Source of the DNA: Marinobacter halodurans
Lineage (GTDB): Bacteria; Pseudomonadota; Gammaproteobacteria; Pseudomonadales; Oleiphilaceae
Direction: 5' to 3'
Length of the DNA: 54,216 nt
NCBI RefSeq assembly: GCF_004327985.1
Contig: NZ_SJDL01000037.1
Span: 1-54,216, forward strand
This document shows, one piece after another, positions 34,392 through 43,818 of the stretch; position 1 is the stretch's first letter; each line of letters opens with the position of its first letter. The notes beneath the pieces were generated by a model that was given only the letters and a program-made list of their open reading frames with translations, was not told where the DNA came from and did no database searches. A program made the translations under genes and the position numbers.

Positions 34392-36143
34392 ATGAAACCT
34401 GTTTTTTCTGTTGTAACCGTCCTTCTGGGACTCGGGCTCGCAGGCTGCGCCAACCTATCCGGGACAGATAACCAGACCGATACCGGAAAATCGACCGAAC
34501 AGCAGGCCGTTACGCCGCCCCCCGAAGACAAGATCAATTACGCCGATTTCGATCAGGACACGCTCTACAGCCTGCTTGCGGCCGAAGTCGCCGCCCAGCG
34601 TGGCCGCTACGACGTCACCCTGGTCAACTACGTGGAAGCGGCCAAATCATCCCGCGACCTGGGCGTGATCAAACGCGCCATGCGCATCGCCCAGTCCCTG
34701 AACGCCGACAACGCCCAGTTGCAACTGGCCAACCTGTGGCTCGAGGTAGAACCGGACAGCCTGGAGGCTCACCGGGTTGCGGCCATCCAGTATGTCCGCC
34801 AGAAAGACTTCGACCTGGCGCTCTACCACATGGAGCAGATCCTGGCCCAGGGCGAGGATGCGGACTTCGACGACCTTGCCGCCCTCTCGGCGCGCCTGCC
34901 CAAGGAAGACCAGGCACAGCTGCTGAAACTCTACCAGGACCTGGAGAAACGCCACCCGGACAACCGCGAGATCCAGTATGGCATCGCCCTGCTGCTCAAG
35001 TCCCAGGGCGATCCCCAGGCCGCCATGGACAAGCTGGATCCGTTGCTGGACGATTCGAAACAGCCGGTTTTCCAGCCCGCGATCATCCTGCGCGGCGACC
35101 TGCTCTACCAAATGGGACAAAAGAAAGAAGCCCTGGATTACCTGCGCTACCAGTCCCGTCGCTATCCGGACAATCGCAAGCTGGGCACCCTTTATGGCCG
35201 CATGCTGATTGAAGAGAAGCAGATGCAAGCGGCCGAAGACCAGTTCGAGGACCTGATGACGCGCTTCCCGGATGTTCCGGAACTGCGCCTGTCCTACGCC
35301 CTGGTGGCCCTGGAGAACGGCAATACCGACGATGCCCGGGAGTCGCTGCAGATCCTCGTCGACCAGCAGGAGCATGCCAACGAGGCGCATTACTACCTGG
35401 GCCGCATCGCCGACGAGGCAGGCGACACCCAGGAGGCGATCTCGCAGTACAGCCAGGTGAGCGAGGGCAACCACTTCCTGCCAGCCGTCTCCCGCGTCAC
35501 CTACCTGCGCGGCAGCACCGGCGATCTCGACAACGCCCTGCGGGACCTGCGCGCCCTGCGCCAGCAAATGCCGGACCTGGCGGAAAGCCTCTGGCTGGTG
35601 GAGGTCAACACCCTGCTCGACCTGGACCAGAATGACGACGCCCTTGGCGCCGCCACCGAGGCCCTGCAATCGTTCCCGGACAACGCCCGCATCCGCTACG
35701 CCCGGGCCATGCTGTTCGACGAACTGGGCCGTACCGAAGAAGCCGAGGCCGACCTGCGCCAGATCATCGACAGCCATCCGGACAATGCCGTGGCGCTGAA
35801 TGCCCTCGGCTACATCCTCACCGAGAAAACCGACCGGCTGAAGGAAGCCCGGGAACTGCTGGAGAAAGCCCTCAAGCTGGACCCGGACAACCCCGCCATC
35901 CTCGACAGTGTCGGCTGGGTCCACTACAAACTCGGCAACATGGCCCAGGCGCTGGATTACCTGCGCCGCGCCTATGACGCCTTCCCTGACCCGGAAGTGG
36001 CGGCTCATTATGGCGAGGTACTCTACGTCAATGGCGATAAGGACCAGGCCCGCGTGGTCTGGCGCCGCGCCCTGGACGAGCATCCGGACGACACCCTGAT
36101 TCCGGCCACCATGGAGCGGCTGGGTGAGGAGCGGGATCTTTGA
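34392..36143 (+). CDS. TPR-repeat outer-membrane lipoprotein
   Basis: A 583-aa lipoprotein: signal peptide with lipobox LAGC (VVTVLLGLGLAGCAN), then about 12-14 tetratricopeptide repeats through to the C terminus (for example ALNALGYILTEKTDRLKEARELLEKALKLDPDNPAILD). TPR proteins scaffold complexes. Pseudomonas has the same gene upstream of lolB, where it is conserved but its function is unknown. ATG 34392 gives the correct lipoprotein signal; an ATG six codons earlier is possible. Its stop codon overlaps the lolB start. Confidence 0.88.
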   Translation: MKPVFSVVTVLLGLGLAGCANLSGTDNQTDTGKSTEQQAVTPPPEDKINYADFDQDTLYSLLAAEVAAQRGRYDVTLVNYVEAAKSSRDLGVIKRAMRIAQSLNADNAQLQLANLWLEVEPDSLEAHRVAAIQYVRQKDFDLALYHMEQILAQGEDADFDDLAALSARLPKEDQAQLLKLYQDLEKRHPDNREIQYGIALLLKSQGDPQAAMDKLDPLLDDSKQPVFQPAIILRGDLLYQMGQKKEALDYLRYQSRRYPDNRKLGTLYGRMLIEEKQMQAAEDQFEDLMTRFPDVPELRLSYALVALENGNTDDARESLQILVDQQEHANEAHYYLGRIADEAGDTQEAISQYSQVSEGNHFLPAVSRVTYLRGSTGDLDNALRDLRALRQQMPDLAESLWLVEVNTLLDLDQNDDALGAATEALQSFPDNARIRYARAMLFDELGRTEEAEADLRQIIDSHPDNAVALNALGYILTEKTDRLKEARELLEKALKLDPDNPAILDSVGWVHYKLGNMAQALDYLRRAYDAFPDPEVAAHYGEVLYVNGDKDQARVVWRRALDEHPDDTLIPATMERLGEERDL

Positions 36144-36793
36144 GTTCGTCCCCAATGACCGCGCTGCGGTACGGCGCTGCCCTGATCCTGATACTGACGC
36201 TAGCCGCCTGTGCCAGCGTTCCCAAGGCACCTCTGCCGGATGGCCTGACCAACCAGCCGCCGGCTGGCTGGGCCGGGCGCAGCGCCCAACTGGCGCAGCT
36301 CACCCGCTGGGAGCTGCAGGGCAAACTGGCAGTCAAGCAGCCCGATGACAGTGGTTCGGCCATCATCAACCAGTGGCAGCAGATGGACGGGCAGTACCAC
36401 CTGCTGCTGTCCTCGGCCTTTCTCGGCGTCGGACGCACCGAGCTGGAAGGCATGCCCGGCTACCTCAGCCTGACCATGCCGGACGGCAAGAATTACCGAT
36501 CCAACGACCCCCAGGCGCTGATCCAGGCGGCCACGGGCTGGCATTTCCCGCTGGAGAGCCTGACCTGGTGGATTCGCGGCCTGCCGGCGCCGGGCGATGA
36601 CTTCGAGCTCCTGTTCGACAAGAGCGGCGAACTGGCGGCTATCCGTCAGCAGGGCTGGGACATCCGCATCGACCGCCGTCAGTCCTTTATCGACGGTTAC
36701 CCGGCACTCCCGGCGCGCATCACCGCCCTCAAGGGGGATCGCCGCATACGGCTGGTGATCACACAGTGGCAGGCGCTCGGCAAGCAGACATGA
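36140..36793 (+). CDS. lolB: Outer-membrane lipoprotein receptor LolB
   Basis: A 217-aa lipoprotein that takes lipoproteins from LolA and inserts them in the outer membrane. Lipobox LAAC (LILTLAACAS), then the WELQGKLAV strand and a Trp-rich lipid-binding beta barrel (TGWHFPLESLTWWIRGLPAPG). Start TTG 36140 has GAGGAG eight bases upstream and overlaps the TPR stop codon; ATG 36155 would also retain the signal peptide. It overlaps ispE by four bases. Confidence 0.95.
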   Translation: MSSSPMTALRYGAALILILTLAACASVPKAPLPDGLTNQPPAGWAGRSAQLAQLTRWELQGKLAVKQPDDSGSAIINQWQQMDGQYHLLLSSAFLGVGRTELEGMPGYLSLTMPDGKNYRSNDPQALIQAATGWHFPLESLTWWIRGLPAPGDDFELLFDKSGELAAIRQQGWDIRIDRRQSFIDGYPALPARITALKGDRRIRLVITQWQALGKQT

Positions 36794-37644
36794 CGCTCAC
36801 ACTGCCGGCGCCGGCCAAGCTCAACCTCTTCCTGCATATCATCGGACGCCGTCCCGACGGCTACCATGAGCTCCAGACCCTGTTCCAGTTTCTCGAACAT
36901 GGCGACGAGCTGACCTTTTCCCCCACCTCCGGCTCCCGGGTCACCCTGGAACCGGCCATCGACGGGGTCCCGCAGGAAAACAACCTCATCATGCGGGCCG
37001 CCCGCCTGCTGCAGGCCGAAGCCGGCCGGGAGCTGCCGGGCGTCCATATTCACCTGACCAAGCGACTGCCTATGGGCGGCGGTATCGGCGGCGGCAGCTC
37101 CGACGCCGCGACCACACTGCTCGGCCTCAACCATTTCTGGCAACTGGGCCTGTCGATCGACCGCCTGGCGGAACTGGGTCTGCAACTGGGTGCGGATGTG
37201 CCGGTCTTCGTGCGGGGTCACGCGGCGTTTGCCGAAGGCATCGGCGAGAAGCTGACCCCCTGTGATCCTCCCGAAGACTGGTATGTCGTGATCAAACCGG
37301 ACTGCAACATAAACACTGGAATGATTTTTTCCGAGGAAGGGTTGACAAGGAATACACCGCCAATCACAATAGCGCCCGCTTTTGAGGGAGACGCCTCAAG
37401 GTACCGAAACGACTGTGAGGATATAGTCTGTAAGCTGTATCCTGAGGTTGAAAAAAGCCGGGACTGGCTTTCACAATTCGGACCTGCAAGATTAACCGGA
37501 ACCGGGGCTTGCATATTTGGACGTTTCCCAACAGAATCCAAGGCCCTCGAGGTTTGGGATTCCAGACCCTCCGGCATCACCGGGTTCGTCACGAGAGGGG
37601 TGAACAGTTCACCGCTTCACACAAAGCTGACAGAGCTAGACTGA
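36790..37644 (+). CDS. ispE: 4-diphosphocytidyl-2-C-methyl-D-erythritol kinase, mosaic composition
   Basis: GHMP kinase of the MEP isoprenoid route, 284 aa. [21 protein letters not shown] and the ATP-binding [18 protein letters not shown] are intact; C-terminal [12 protein letters not shown] and [10 protein letters not shown] complete the fold. The protein looks functional. The base composition is not uniform: hand count gives about 70% GC at 37201-37260 but about 49% over 37261-37560, with rare codons ATA, AGA, AGG and TTA. This indicates that the 3' third has a foreign origin (see findings). ATG 36790 overlaps lolB. Confidence 0.95.
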   Translation: MTLTLPAPAKLNLFLHIIGRRPDGYHELQTLFQFLEHGDELTFSPTSGSRVTLEPAIDGVPQENNLIMRAARLLQAEAGRELPGVHIHLTKRLPMGGGIGGGSSDAATTLLGLNHFWQLGLSIDRLAELGLQLGADVPVFVRGHAAFAEGIGEKLTPCDPPEDWYVVIKPDCNINTGMIFSEEGLTRNTPPITIAPAFEGDASRYRNDCEDIVCKLYPEVEKSRDWLSQFGPARLTGTGACIFGRFPTESKALEVWDSRPSGITGFVTRGVNSSPLHTKLTELD

Positions 37645-37663
37645 TGCCGAAAAAGCACGATAC

Positions 37664-37738
37664 TGGGGTGTCGCCAAGTGGTAAGGCAACGGGTTTTGAT
37701 CCCGTCATTCGCAGGTTCGAGTCCTGCCACCCCAGCCA
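37664..37738 (+). tRNA. tRNA-Gln (TTG anticodon), with encoded CCA
   Basis: A full cloverleaf of 75 bases: acceptor TGGGGTG pairs with CACCCCA, then G and CCA. The anticodon stem ACGGG/CCCGT encloses TTTTGAT with anticodon TTG at 37696-37698. The T arm GCAGG-TTCGAGT-CCTGC is standard. It lies between ispE and prs, its usual place in this group. Confidence 0.98.
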
Positions 37739-37790
37739 CCTTTCTCCCGCTTCTTCTGAACTCAACGCTGAAACTGAGAAGGACTCCGTC

Positions 37791-38735
37791 GTGTCCAAGT
37801 TAATGATTTTCGCCGGCAACGCCCACCCGGAACTCGCCCGCAGTATCGCCCAGAAGCTGCACATTCCATTGGGTGAAGCGACCGTCGGCAAATTCAGCGA
37901 TGGCGAAACCACCGTTGAAATCAACGAAAATGTCCGTGGCCACGATGTCTTCATCATCCAGCCGACCTGCTACCCAACCAACGACAACCTGATGGAACTG
38001 ATCGTGATGGCCGATGCCCTGCGTCGCGCGTCCGCCACACGCATCACCGCCGTCGTGCCCTACTACGGCTATGCCCGCCAGGATCGTCGCGTACGTTCCA
38101 CCCGGGTGTCCATCAGCGCCAAGGTCGTGGCGGACATGATCACCAGCATCGGCATCGACCGGGTCCTGACCGTCGACCTGCACGCCGACCAGATCCAGGG
38201 CTTCTTCGACATCCCGGTGGACAACATCTATGCCACCCCGGTCCTGCTCGACGACATCGAACGCCAGCGCTTCGAAAACTTCATCGTGGTGTCCCCGGAC
38301 GTGGGCGGCGTGGTTCGCGCCCGGGCCGTGGCCAAGCGCCTGAACGATGCCGACCTGGCCATCATCGACAAGCGTCGTCCGAAGGCCAACGTCTCCCAGG
38401 TGATGCACATCATCGGTGACGTGCAGGACAAGACCTGCATCCTGGTGGACGATATCGTCGACACCGCAGGCACCCTGTGCAAGGCGGCCAACGCGCTGAA
38501 AGAGCACGGCGCCTCCCGCGTCGTCGCCTACATCACCCACCCGGTCCTGTCCGGTCCGGCGATCGAGAACATCAACGCCTCGCAACTGGACGAGCTCGTG
38601 GTCTGTGACACCATTCCGCTGGGTGACAAAGCGCGCAATTGTGATAAAATCCGCCCCCTCGAAATGGCCGGACTGCTGGCTGAATCGATCCGTCGCGTCA
38701 GCAACGAAGAATCGATCAGCGCGATGTTTGAGTAA
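37791..38735 (+). CDS. prs: Ribose-phosphate pyrophosphokinase
   Basis: PRPP synthase of 314 aa, making phosphoribosyl diphosphate from ribose 5-phosphate and ATP. It has the ATP-binding YGYARQDRR, divalent-cation [17 protein letters not shown], and the PRPP-loop [10 protein letters not shown]. The frame is open upstream through the tRNA, but the conserved protein starts at GTG 37791 ([15 protein letters not shown]), with AAGGA seven bases before. A clear terminator follows. Confidence 0.97.
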   Translation: MSKLMIFAGNAHPELARSIAQKLHIPLGEATVGKFSDGETTVEINENVRGHDVFIIQPTCYPTNDNLMELIVMADALRRASATRITAVVPYYGYARQDRRVRSTRVSISAKVVADMITSIGIDRVLTVDLHADQIQGFFDIPVDNIYATPVLLDDIERQRFENFIVVSPDVGGVVRARAVAKRLNDADLAIIDKRRPKANVSQVMHIIGDVQDKTCILVDDIVDTAGTLCKAANALKEHGASRVVAYITHPVLSGPAIENINASQLDELVVCDTIPLGDKARNCDKIRPLEMAGLLAESIRRVSNEESISAMFE

Positions 38736-38764
38736 GTCCGCGATTTTACTGAATTAATGAACAG

Positions 38765-38793
38765 GGAGCCCACAAAGGGCTCCTTGTTTGTTT
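38765..38793 (+). terminator. Intrinsic terminator between prs and rplY
   Basis: A perfect 7-bp stem GGAGCCC/GGGCTCC (38765-38771 with 38777-38783, loop ACAAA) is followed by TTGTTTGTTT. It lies 30 bases after the prs stop codon. Confidence 0.88.
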
Positions 38794-38891
38794 GAGCCCC
38801 GGAAAATGGTTTCGGCTGGTTTCCGGGATTTTGGAACCACCCTGCTGATCTTGGTCGCGAGACAGCAACGGTGAACATTGAGGAAGACATC

Positions 38892-39533
38892 ATGGCCCAA
38901 GAATTCGTACTCGAAGCATTCCTTCGTGACGACCAGGGGAAAGGTGCGAGCCGCCGCCTGCGTCGCGAAGAACGTAAAATCCCTGCCATCATCTACGGTG
39001 GCGACAAGGACGCCCGGTCCATCTCCCTGTGGCACAACGACCTGAAAAAGGCCCTGGAGAACGAGGCTTTCTTCTCCCACATCCTGACCCTGGATGTGGA
39101 TGGCAAGAAGGAAAGCGTCATCCTGAAGGACCTGCAGCGTCACCCGTACAAGCCGATCCTGACCCACGCCGACTTCCTGCGCGTTGACAAGGACCACGAG
39201 ATTCACGTCAACGTACCGCTGCACTTCATCAACGAAGAAAGCGCACCGACCATCAAACTGCAGGGCGGCGCGGTCAACCACCAGTTGAACGAAGTGGAAG
39301 TCATCTGTCTGCCGCAGGATCTGCCGGAGTTCATCGAAGTCGACATGATGGACATCGCGATGGACCAGACGCTGCACCTGAGCGACCTGAAACTGCCGAA
39401 GGGCGTCAAGGTTGCCGCGCTGCTGCAGGGTGAAGACCACGACCAGGCGGTTGTTTCCGTTCACCTGCCGAAAGGCACCAAGGCCGACGAAGCCGAGGAA
39501 GGTGAAGGCGAAGAAGAAGGCGGCCAGGAGTAA
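38892..39533 (+). CDS. rplY: Ribosomal protein bL25, CTC-type
   Basis: A 213-aa two-domain form of L25 (general stress protein CTC type) that binds 5S rRNA. The N-terminal domain ([30 protein letters not shown]) matches L25; the TL5-like domain follows ([21 protein letters not shown]), and the tail is acidic ([15 protein letters not shown]). ATG 38892 is chosen over GTG 38871 because the conserved MAQEFVLEA starts there, with GAGGAAG eight bases before. It heads an rplY-pth-ychF run, as in other gammaproteobacteria. Confidence 0.96.
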   Translation: MAQEFVLEAFLRDDQGKGASRRLRREERKIPAIIYGGDKDARSISLWHNDLKKALENEAFFSHILTLDVDGKKESVILKDLQRHPYKPILTHADFLRVDKDHEIHVNVPLHFINEESAPTIKLQGGAVNHQLNEVEVICLPQDLPEFIEVDMMDIAMDQTLHLSDLKLPKGVKVAALLQGEDHDQAVVSVHLPKGTKADEAEEGEGEEEGGQE

Positions 39534-39542
39534 TCCCCGCCC

Positions 39543-40133
39543 ATGGCACAGGCCGTACGCATGGTGGTGGGTCTCGGTAATCCCGGTGCGGATTACGAGA
39601 ACACCCGGCATAACGCCGGTGCCCTCTTCGTCGAGGCCCTGGCCCGCGCCGCGGGTCAGGGCCTTCGTCCTGAAAAGAAGTACCACGGGCTCTATGCCCG
39701 CATTCAGTGGCAAGGGCATGACCTGCACCTGCTGAATCCCACCACGTTCATGAACCGCAGCGGCCTGTCCGTCAAAGCCCTCGCGGACTTTTTCAAGATC
39801 CAGCCCGAAGAGATCCTCGTCGCCCACGACGAACTCGACCTGCCTCCCGGTACGGCCCGCTTCAAGCAAGGCGGCGGCCACGGTGGCCATAACGGTCTGC
39901 GGGACATCATTGCCCACCTGGGCACCAAAGACTTCCAGCGCCTGCGCATTGGCATCGGCCATCCGGGCGACAGCCGCAAGGTGACCGGTTACGTGCTCAG
40001 TCGCCTGACCAAGGCGGACACCACCCACCTGGACACCATCAGCGACGAGATCATGCGCGTGCTGCCGGACGTGCTCGATGGCAACCTGGCCAAGGCTATG
40101 AACGCCCTGCACAGCGTTCGTCCGAACGCCTGA
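39543..40133 (+). CDS. pth: Peptidyl-tRNA hydrolase
   Basis: A 196-aa hydrolase that recycles peptidyl-tRNA. Catalytic His in [10 protein letters not shown], with [34 protein letters not shown] and [10 protein letters not shown] all conserved. It starts 9 bases after rplY, so it is co-transcribed. Confidence 0.97.
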   Translation: MAQAVRMVVGLGNPGADYENTRHNAGALFVEALARAAGQGLRPEKKYHGLYARIQWQGHDLHLLNPTTFMNRSGLSVKALADFFKIQPEEILVAHDELDLPPGTARFKQGGGHGGHNGLRDIIAHLGTKDFQRLRIGIGHPGDSRKVTGYVLSRLTKADTTHLDTISDEIMRVLPDVLDGNLAKAMNALHSVRPNA

Positions 40134-40185
40134 ACGGCCCCGGCCCCGGCGGGCCAGCTCCATTTCCGTATTCGGCCTTTGCATA

Positions 40186-40215
40186 TTCGCACCGGCCTGA
40201 CCACATCGGTATAAT
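40186..40215 (+). promoter_or_regulatory. Sigma-70-type promoter of ychF
   Basis: -10 TATAAT (40210-40215) is perfect. A weaker -35 TTCGCA (40186-40191) lies 18 bases upstream and matches TTGACA at four of six. It sits 38 bases before the ychF start codon, so ychF has its own promoter beside any readthrough from pth. Confidence 0.6.
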
Positions 40216-40253
40216 CCAGCATCAAATTTTTTCGCATCCAGCAGAGGCTTTTC

Positions 40254-41345
40254 ATGGGTTTTAACTGCGGCATCGTCGGCCTTCCCAACGTCGGCAAATC
40301 CACCCTGTTCAACGCGCTGACCAAGGCGGGTATCGGGGCGGAGAATTTCCCCTTCTGCACCATCGAGCCGAACGCCGGCGTTGTCGGCATGCCCGACCCG
40401 CGCCTCAACAAGCTCGCGGAAATCGTCAAGCCGCAGAAGGTCATTCCAACCACCATGGAATTCGTCGACATCGCCGGCCTGGTCGCCGGGGCGTCCAAGG
40501 GCGAGGGCCTGGGCAACCAGTTCCTGGCCAACATCCGCCAGACCGACGCTATCGCCCAGGTCGTCCGCTGCTTCGAGGACGACAACGTGATCCACGTTGC
40601 CAACAAGGTGGACCCGGTAGCCGACATCGAGGTCATTAACACCGAACTGGCCCTGGCTGACCTGGAAACCGTCGAGAAAGGCATCAAGCGGGTCGAGCGC
40701 GTCGCCAAGAGCGGCGACAAGACCGCCAAGGCCCAACTGGAAATCTTCCAGACCCTGCTGCCGGTGCTGAACGAAGGCAGGCCGGTGCGCAGCATGGAGC
40801 TGGACGCCGACCAGATGGCACTGATCCGCGAGCTGTGCCTGCTGACGGTCAAGCCCACCATGTACATCGCCAACGTCAACGAGGACGGCTTCGAGAACAA
40901 CCCGCACCTGGATAAGGTGCGCGCCATCGCGGCGGAGGAAAACGCCGTGGTCGTACCCATCTGCAACAAGCTGGAAGCGGAAATTGCCGAACTGGAAGAC
41001 GATGAGAAGTCCATCTTCCTGGAGGAAATGGGCATGGAAGAGCCCGGCCTGGACCGCGTCATCCGCGCCGGCTACAAGCTGCTCGGCCTGCAGACCTACT
41101 TTACCGCCGGCGTCAAGGAAGTCCGCGCCTGGACCGTCCGCATCGGCGCCTCGGCCCCGCAGGCGGCCGGCGTCATCCACACCGACTTCGAGAAGGGTTT
41201 CATCCGCGCCGAAGTGGTGAGCTATGACGACTTCGTCGAGAACAACGGCGAACAGGGTGCCAAGGAGGCCGGCAAATGGCGCCTGGAAGGCAAGGACTAC
41301 GTCGTCCAGGACGGTGATGTCATTCACTTCCGTTTCAACGTATAA
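40254..41345 (+). CDS. ychF: Ribosome-binding ATPase YchF (OBG family)
   Basis: A 363-aa OBG-type P-loop NTPase that prefers ATP. G1 [12 protein letters not shown]2 [10 protein letters not shown]3 [14 protein letters not shown] and NVNE in place of NKxD (explaining ATP specificity) are present, followed by a coiled-coil arm and a C-terminal TGS domain ([31 protein letters not shown]). The PPTase gene begins 21 bases later and may be partly co-transcribed. Confidence 0.97.
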   Translation: MGFNCGIVGLPNVGKSTLFNALTKAGIGAENFPFCTIEPNAGVVGMPDPRLNKLAEIVKPQKVIPTTMEFVDIAGLVAGASKGEGLGNQFLANIRQTDAIAQVVRCFEDDNVIHVANKVDPVADIEVINTELALADLETVEKGIKRVERVAKSGDKTAKAQLEIFQTLLPVLNEGRPVRSMELDADQMALIRELCLLTVKPTMYIANVNEDGFENNPHLDKVRAIAAEENAVVVPICNKLEAEIAELEDDEKSIFLEEMGMEEPGLDRVIRAGYKLLGLQTYFTAGVKEVRAWTVRIGASAPQAAGVIHTDFEKGFIRAEVVSYDDFVENNGEQGAKEAGKWRLEGKDYVVQDGDVIHFRFNV

Positions 41346-41366
41346 GCCGGCAAGGGGACGTCACCG

Positions 41367-42086
41367 ATGACTTCCCTGCCCTCTTGCTGCAGCAACCTTG
41401 GGGACGACTGGCCGTGGCGCCAGCCGTTGCCCGGGTTGCAGCTGATCTCCCTCGACTTCGATGCTGACCGGCTGCGCCCGGGCGATTTCCGGGACTGCAA
41501 TATGGTCCCGCCGGCGACGGTCCAGCGGGCGGTTTCCAAACGCCAGACCGAATACCTGGCCGGCCGACTCTGCGCCCGCGAGGCCTTGCACCGGACCGCG
41601 AAGCTGGCCATCTATCCCGGCACCGGTGAAGACCGGGCCCCCCGCTGGCCACAGGGCATGGTGGGCTCGATTACCCATACCCAGGGCTGGGCCGCCGCGA
41701 TCGTCGGCCATGATCGCGACTATGCCGGAGTCGGCCTTGACGCTGAAGTGGTGATGCCGGACAGCCGGGCCCGCAAGCTGGCTCACCAGATCCTGACACC
41801 GAATGAGATCACCCGATTCGCCGACGCCCTGTCCGGGACGCCCGGCGCCTGTCTCACCCGGATTTTTTCCCTCAAGGAGTGCCTGTTCAAGGCGCTCTAC
41901 CCCATCACGCTGAAGCGATTCTACTTTGAGCACGCCGAGGTGCTGACCCTGGCGGACGACGGCAGGGCCCGGTTGCGGCTGCGGATGGATCTGTCGGAAG
42001 GGTGGCCGGCCGGCCGGGAACTGGATGCCCTGCTGACGCAAAGCGGGGACCGGATTCTGGGCCTGGTCGCGGTGACCGCCGCCTGA
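41367..42086 (+). CDS. EntD-type 4'-phosphopantetheinyl transferase
   Basis: A 239-aa Sfp/EntD-family transferase that arms carrier domains with phosphopantetheine. The three family motifs are GSITHTQGWAAAIV, VGLDAEVV (Mg-binding Asp) and FSLKECLFKALYP (Glu and Lys). It lies at the head of the siderophore region and would activate the PCP domains of the NRPS. ATG 41367 has AGGGGA nine bases upstream. It may be read from the ychF promoter, since no Fur box precedes it. Confidence 0.92.
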   Translation: MTSLPSCCSNLGDDWPWRQPLPGLQLISLDFDADRLRPGDFRDCNMVPPATVQRAVSKRQTEYLAGRLCAREALHRTAKLAIYPGTGEDRAPRWPQGMVGSITHTQGWAAAIVGHDRDYAGVGLDAEVVMPDSRARKLAHQILTPNEITRFADALSGTPGACLTRIFSLKECLFKALYPITLKRFYFEHAEVLTLADDGRARLRLRMDLSEGWPAGRELDALLTQSGDRILGLVAVTAA

Positions 42087-42117
42087 GTCCGCGCTGTTGA
42101 TCCGGCGCCATCGTTAT

Positions 42118-42132
42118 TGATAACGATTAACA
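42118..42132 (+). promoter_or_regulatory. Candidate Fur box before fhuC
   Basis: TGATAACGATTAACA fits the 7-1-7 Fur consensus TGATAAT-N-ATTATCA at 12 of 14 positions. It lies 50 bases before the fhuC start, in an AT-rich stretch between the PPTase and fhuC genes. Confidence 0.75.
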
Positions 42133-42181
42133 TTTAGCATACCATCGGACTTCCTCTACTGCCGTACCTTGCGAGAGCCCG

Positions 42182-42952
42182 ATGTTCACACTGGATGCCG
42201 TGACCTACCGAATTCCAGGCAAGACCCTCCTCCACCCGCTCGATCTCAGGATCGACCACGGTCGCATGATCGGCCTGATCGGGCACAATGGCTCCGGCAA
42301 ATCGACCCTGATCAAGTTGCTGGCACGGCAGCTGACACCCAGCGATGGGCAGATCACGCTGGAGGACACCCCGCTTGCGGACTGGCGCGATCGGGCACTG
42401 GCCCGGCAGATCGCCTACCTGCCGCAGCAGTTGCCACCGGCGGACGGCCTGACGGCGACCGACCTGGTCCGTTTCGGGCGCTATCCGTGGCATGGGGCGC
42501 TGGGCCGCTTTTCGCAGGAAGATCAGGCACAGGTGGACCGGGCGATGGCCATGACCGGCATCGAAGACTTTGCCGATCGCGCCGTGGACGCCCTGTCCGG
42601 CGGCGAGCGGCAGCGGGTCTGGCTCGCGATGCTGCTGGCGCAGAACCCCCGCTACCTGTTACTCGACGAACCCACCTCCGCGCTGGACATCGCCCATCAG
42701 GTGGAAGTCCTGTCGCTGGTGCATCAGCTCTGCAATCATCTGGATATTGGCGTGGTCGTCGTCCTCCACGACATCAACATGGCCGCCCGTTACTGCGATC
42801 ACCTGATCGCCCTGCACAGCGGCAGACTGCTGGTCCAGGGAAGTGCGGACGAGCTGATGAGCAGCGATACCCTACAGGCCATCTACGGCATCCCGATGTC
42901 GGTCATGCCGCATCCGAATACCGAAGGGGATCGGATTGCCGTGGTTTATTAG
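42182..42952 (+). CDS. fhuC: Siderophore ABC importer ATPase FhuC-type
   Basis: A 256-aa ATPase of the iron-chelate uptake class. Walker A IGHNGSGKSTL, Q loop LPQQ, signature LSGGERQRVWLAM, Walker B YLLLDEPTSALD and the H loop (VLHDINMAARY) are all intact. It would power FhuB with FhuD as receptor, although those genes are 4-7 kb away on the other strand. It has its own Fur box. Confidence 0.92.
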   Translation: MFTLDAVTYRIPGKTLLHPLDLRIDHGRMIGLIGHNGSGKSTLIKLLARQLTPSDGQITLEDTPLADWRDRALARQIAYLPQQLPPADGLTATDLVRFGRYPWHGALGRFSQEDQAQVDRAMAMTGIEDFADRAVDALSGGERQRVWLAMLLAQNPRYLLLDEPTSALDIAHQVEVLSLVHQLCNHLDIGVVVVLHDINMAARYCDHLIALHSGRLLVQGSADELMSSDTLQAIYGIPMSVMPHPNTEGDRIAVVY

Positions 42953-43029
42953 CGGGTGGCTGTTGAACGGCGCGGACCGCAACACCCTGGATGGGCGATC
43001 GTCGCTCCCGAAGGCTCGAACAACCGACG

Positions 43030-43779
43030 CTAGCCCGCCGCCCTGGCACCTTTCGGTGGCCTATCGATATGCGGGCAGTTTTCGCAAAGATCCAGATCCG
43101 GCAGGAGGTAGCGAATGCAGCAATGCCGGCGCTGTCTTAGCGGCGACGGGCCGCACTCCCGCTTTAGGTACCGCACCGGCGCATGCATCCGGTTGCGCGA
43201 GCCATCGGGGCGGCGCTCAGTATCGATCAATGCCCGACCGTCCTTGAGCACCGGCTCCGGGACAGGCAACTGCGCCATGGCCGACACCAACCACTCGAAG
43301 TAGTTGGCCGCATTGCTCCAAAGCACGGTGCGCGAGACTTTGACATGGCGATTCATGGCCTCGATGAAGGGCGAGAAGTTGTCATCCAGAAGCGTTCCGA
43401 AACGCTCGAACGGCCCGGCTGGCGACGAACGCCAAACCTCACCTCCGTGGGGGATCCTGAAGGCAGCCGGCAGCCCCGCGTCATCCAGAACGATATCCAT
43501 CGTATCCAGTCCCACCGGCAACTGGCGGTTGAGCAGCAGGTTGGCTGCCACCGTCGGCACGGTCAGCTTCAGGAAATAGGTTCGCGACCACTGGGAAACC
43601 AGCGCCCGGCGGTCGACATCCAACAACCCGGGTTCGTATTGCTCCAGCAGCCAGAGGAGGCCGTCGGGATCAGTCAGATCCCGGGCCGGAAACGACGCGC
43701 GCGGATCATCCCTGAGAACCAGGACATCACGGTAGCGGGCAAAGTCGCCCACGAACAGGGGGGCCAGCGCAGAGATCAT
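43030..43779 (-). CDS. fhuF: FhuF-like siderophore-iron reductase
   Basis: A 249-aa protein with the C-terminal [2Fe-2S] motif of FhuF, HCCIRYLLPDLDLCENCP (C-C-x10-C-x2-C), which reduces ferric hydroxamates to release iron in the cytoplasm. The N-terminal part has FLKLTVPTVAANLLLNRQLPVGLD, typical of the IucA/FhuF group. It is the last gene of the minus-strand siderophore operon and ends 77 bases from fhuC (convergent). Confidence 0.9.
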   Translation of the reverse strand: MISALAPLFVGDFARYRDVLVLRDDPRASFPARDLTDPDGLLWLLEQYEPGLLDVDRRALVSQWSRTYFLKLTVPTVAANLLLNRQLPVGLDTMDIVLDDAGLPAAFRIPHGGEVWRSSPAGPFERFGTLLDDNFSPFIEAMNRHVKVSRTVLWSNAANYFEWLVSAMAQLPVPEPVLKDGRALIDTERRPDGSRNRMHAPVRYLKRECGPSPLRQRRHCCIRYLLPDLDLCENCPHIDRPPKGARAAG

Positions 43780-43818
43780 CGGCTTGTGGCCGTTACCGGC
43801 GTAAACGACTGTCCGGCG

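Noticed and set aside
37664-37738. tRNA-Gln as a present-day integration site
   Set aside because: No integrase gene and no direct repeat of the tRNA 3' end were seen in the neighbourhood; only the composition shift in ispE remains as evidence.
38754-41327. 857-codon open frame on the minus strand
   Set aside because: Antisense to rplY, pth and ychF, all of which have intact family motifs; the antisense product has none.
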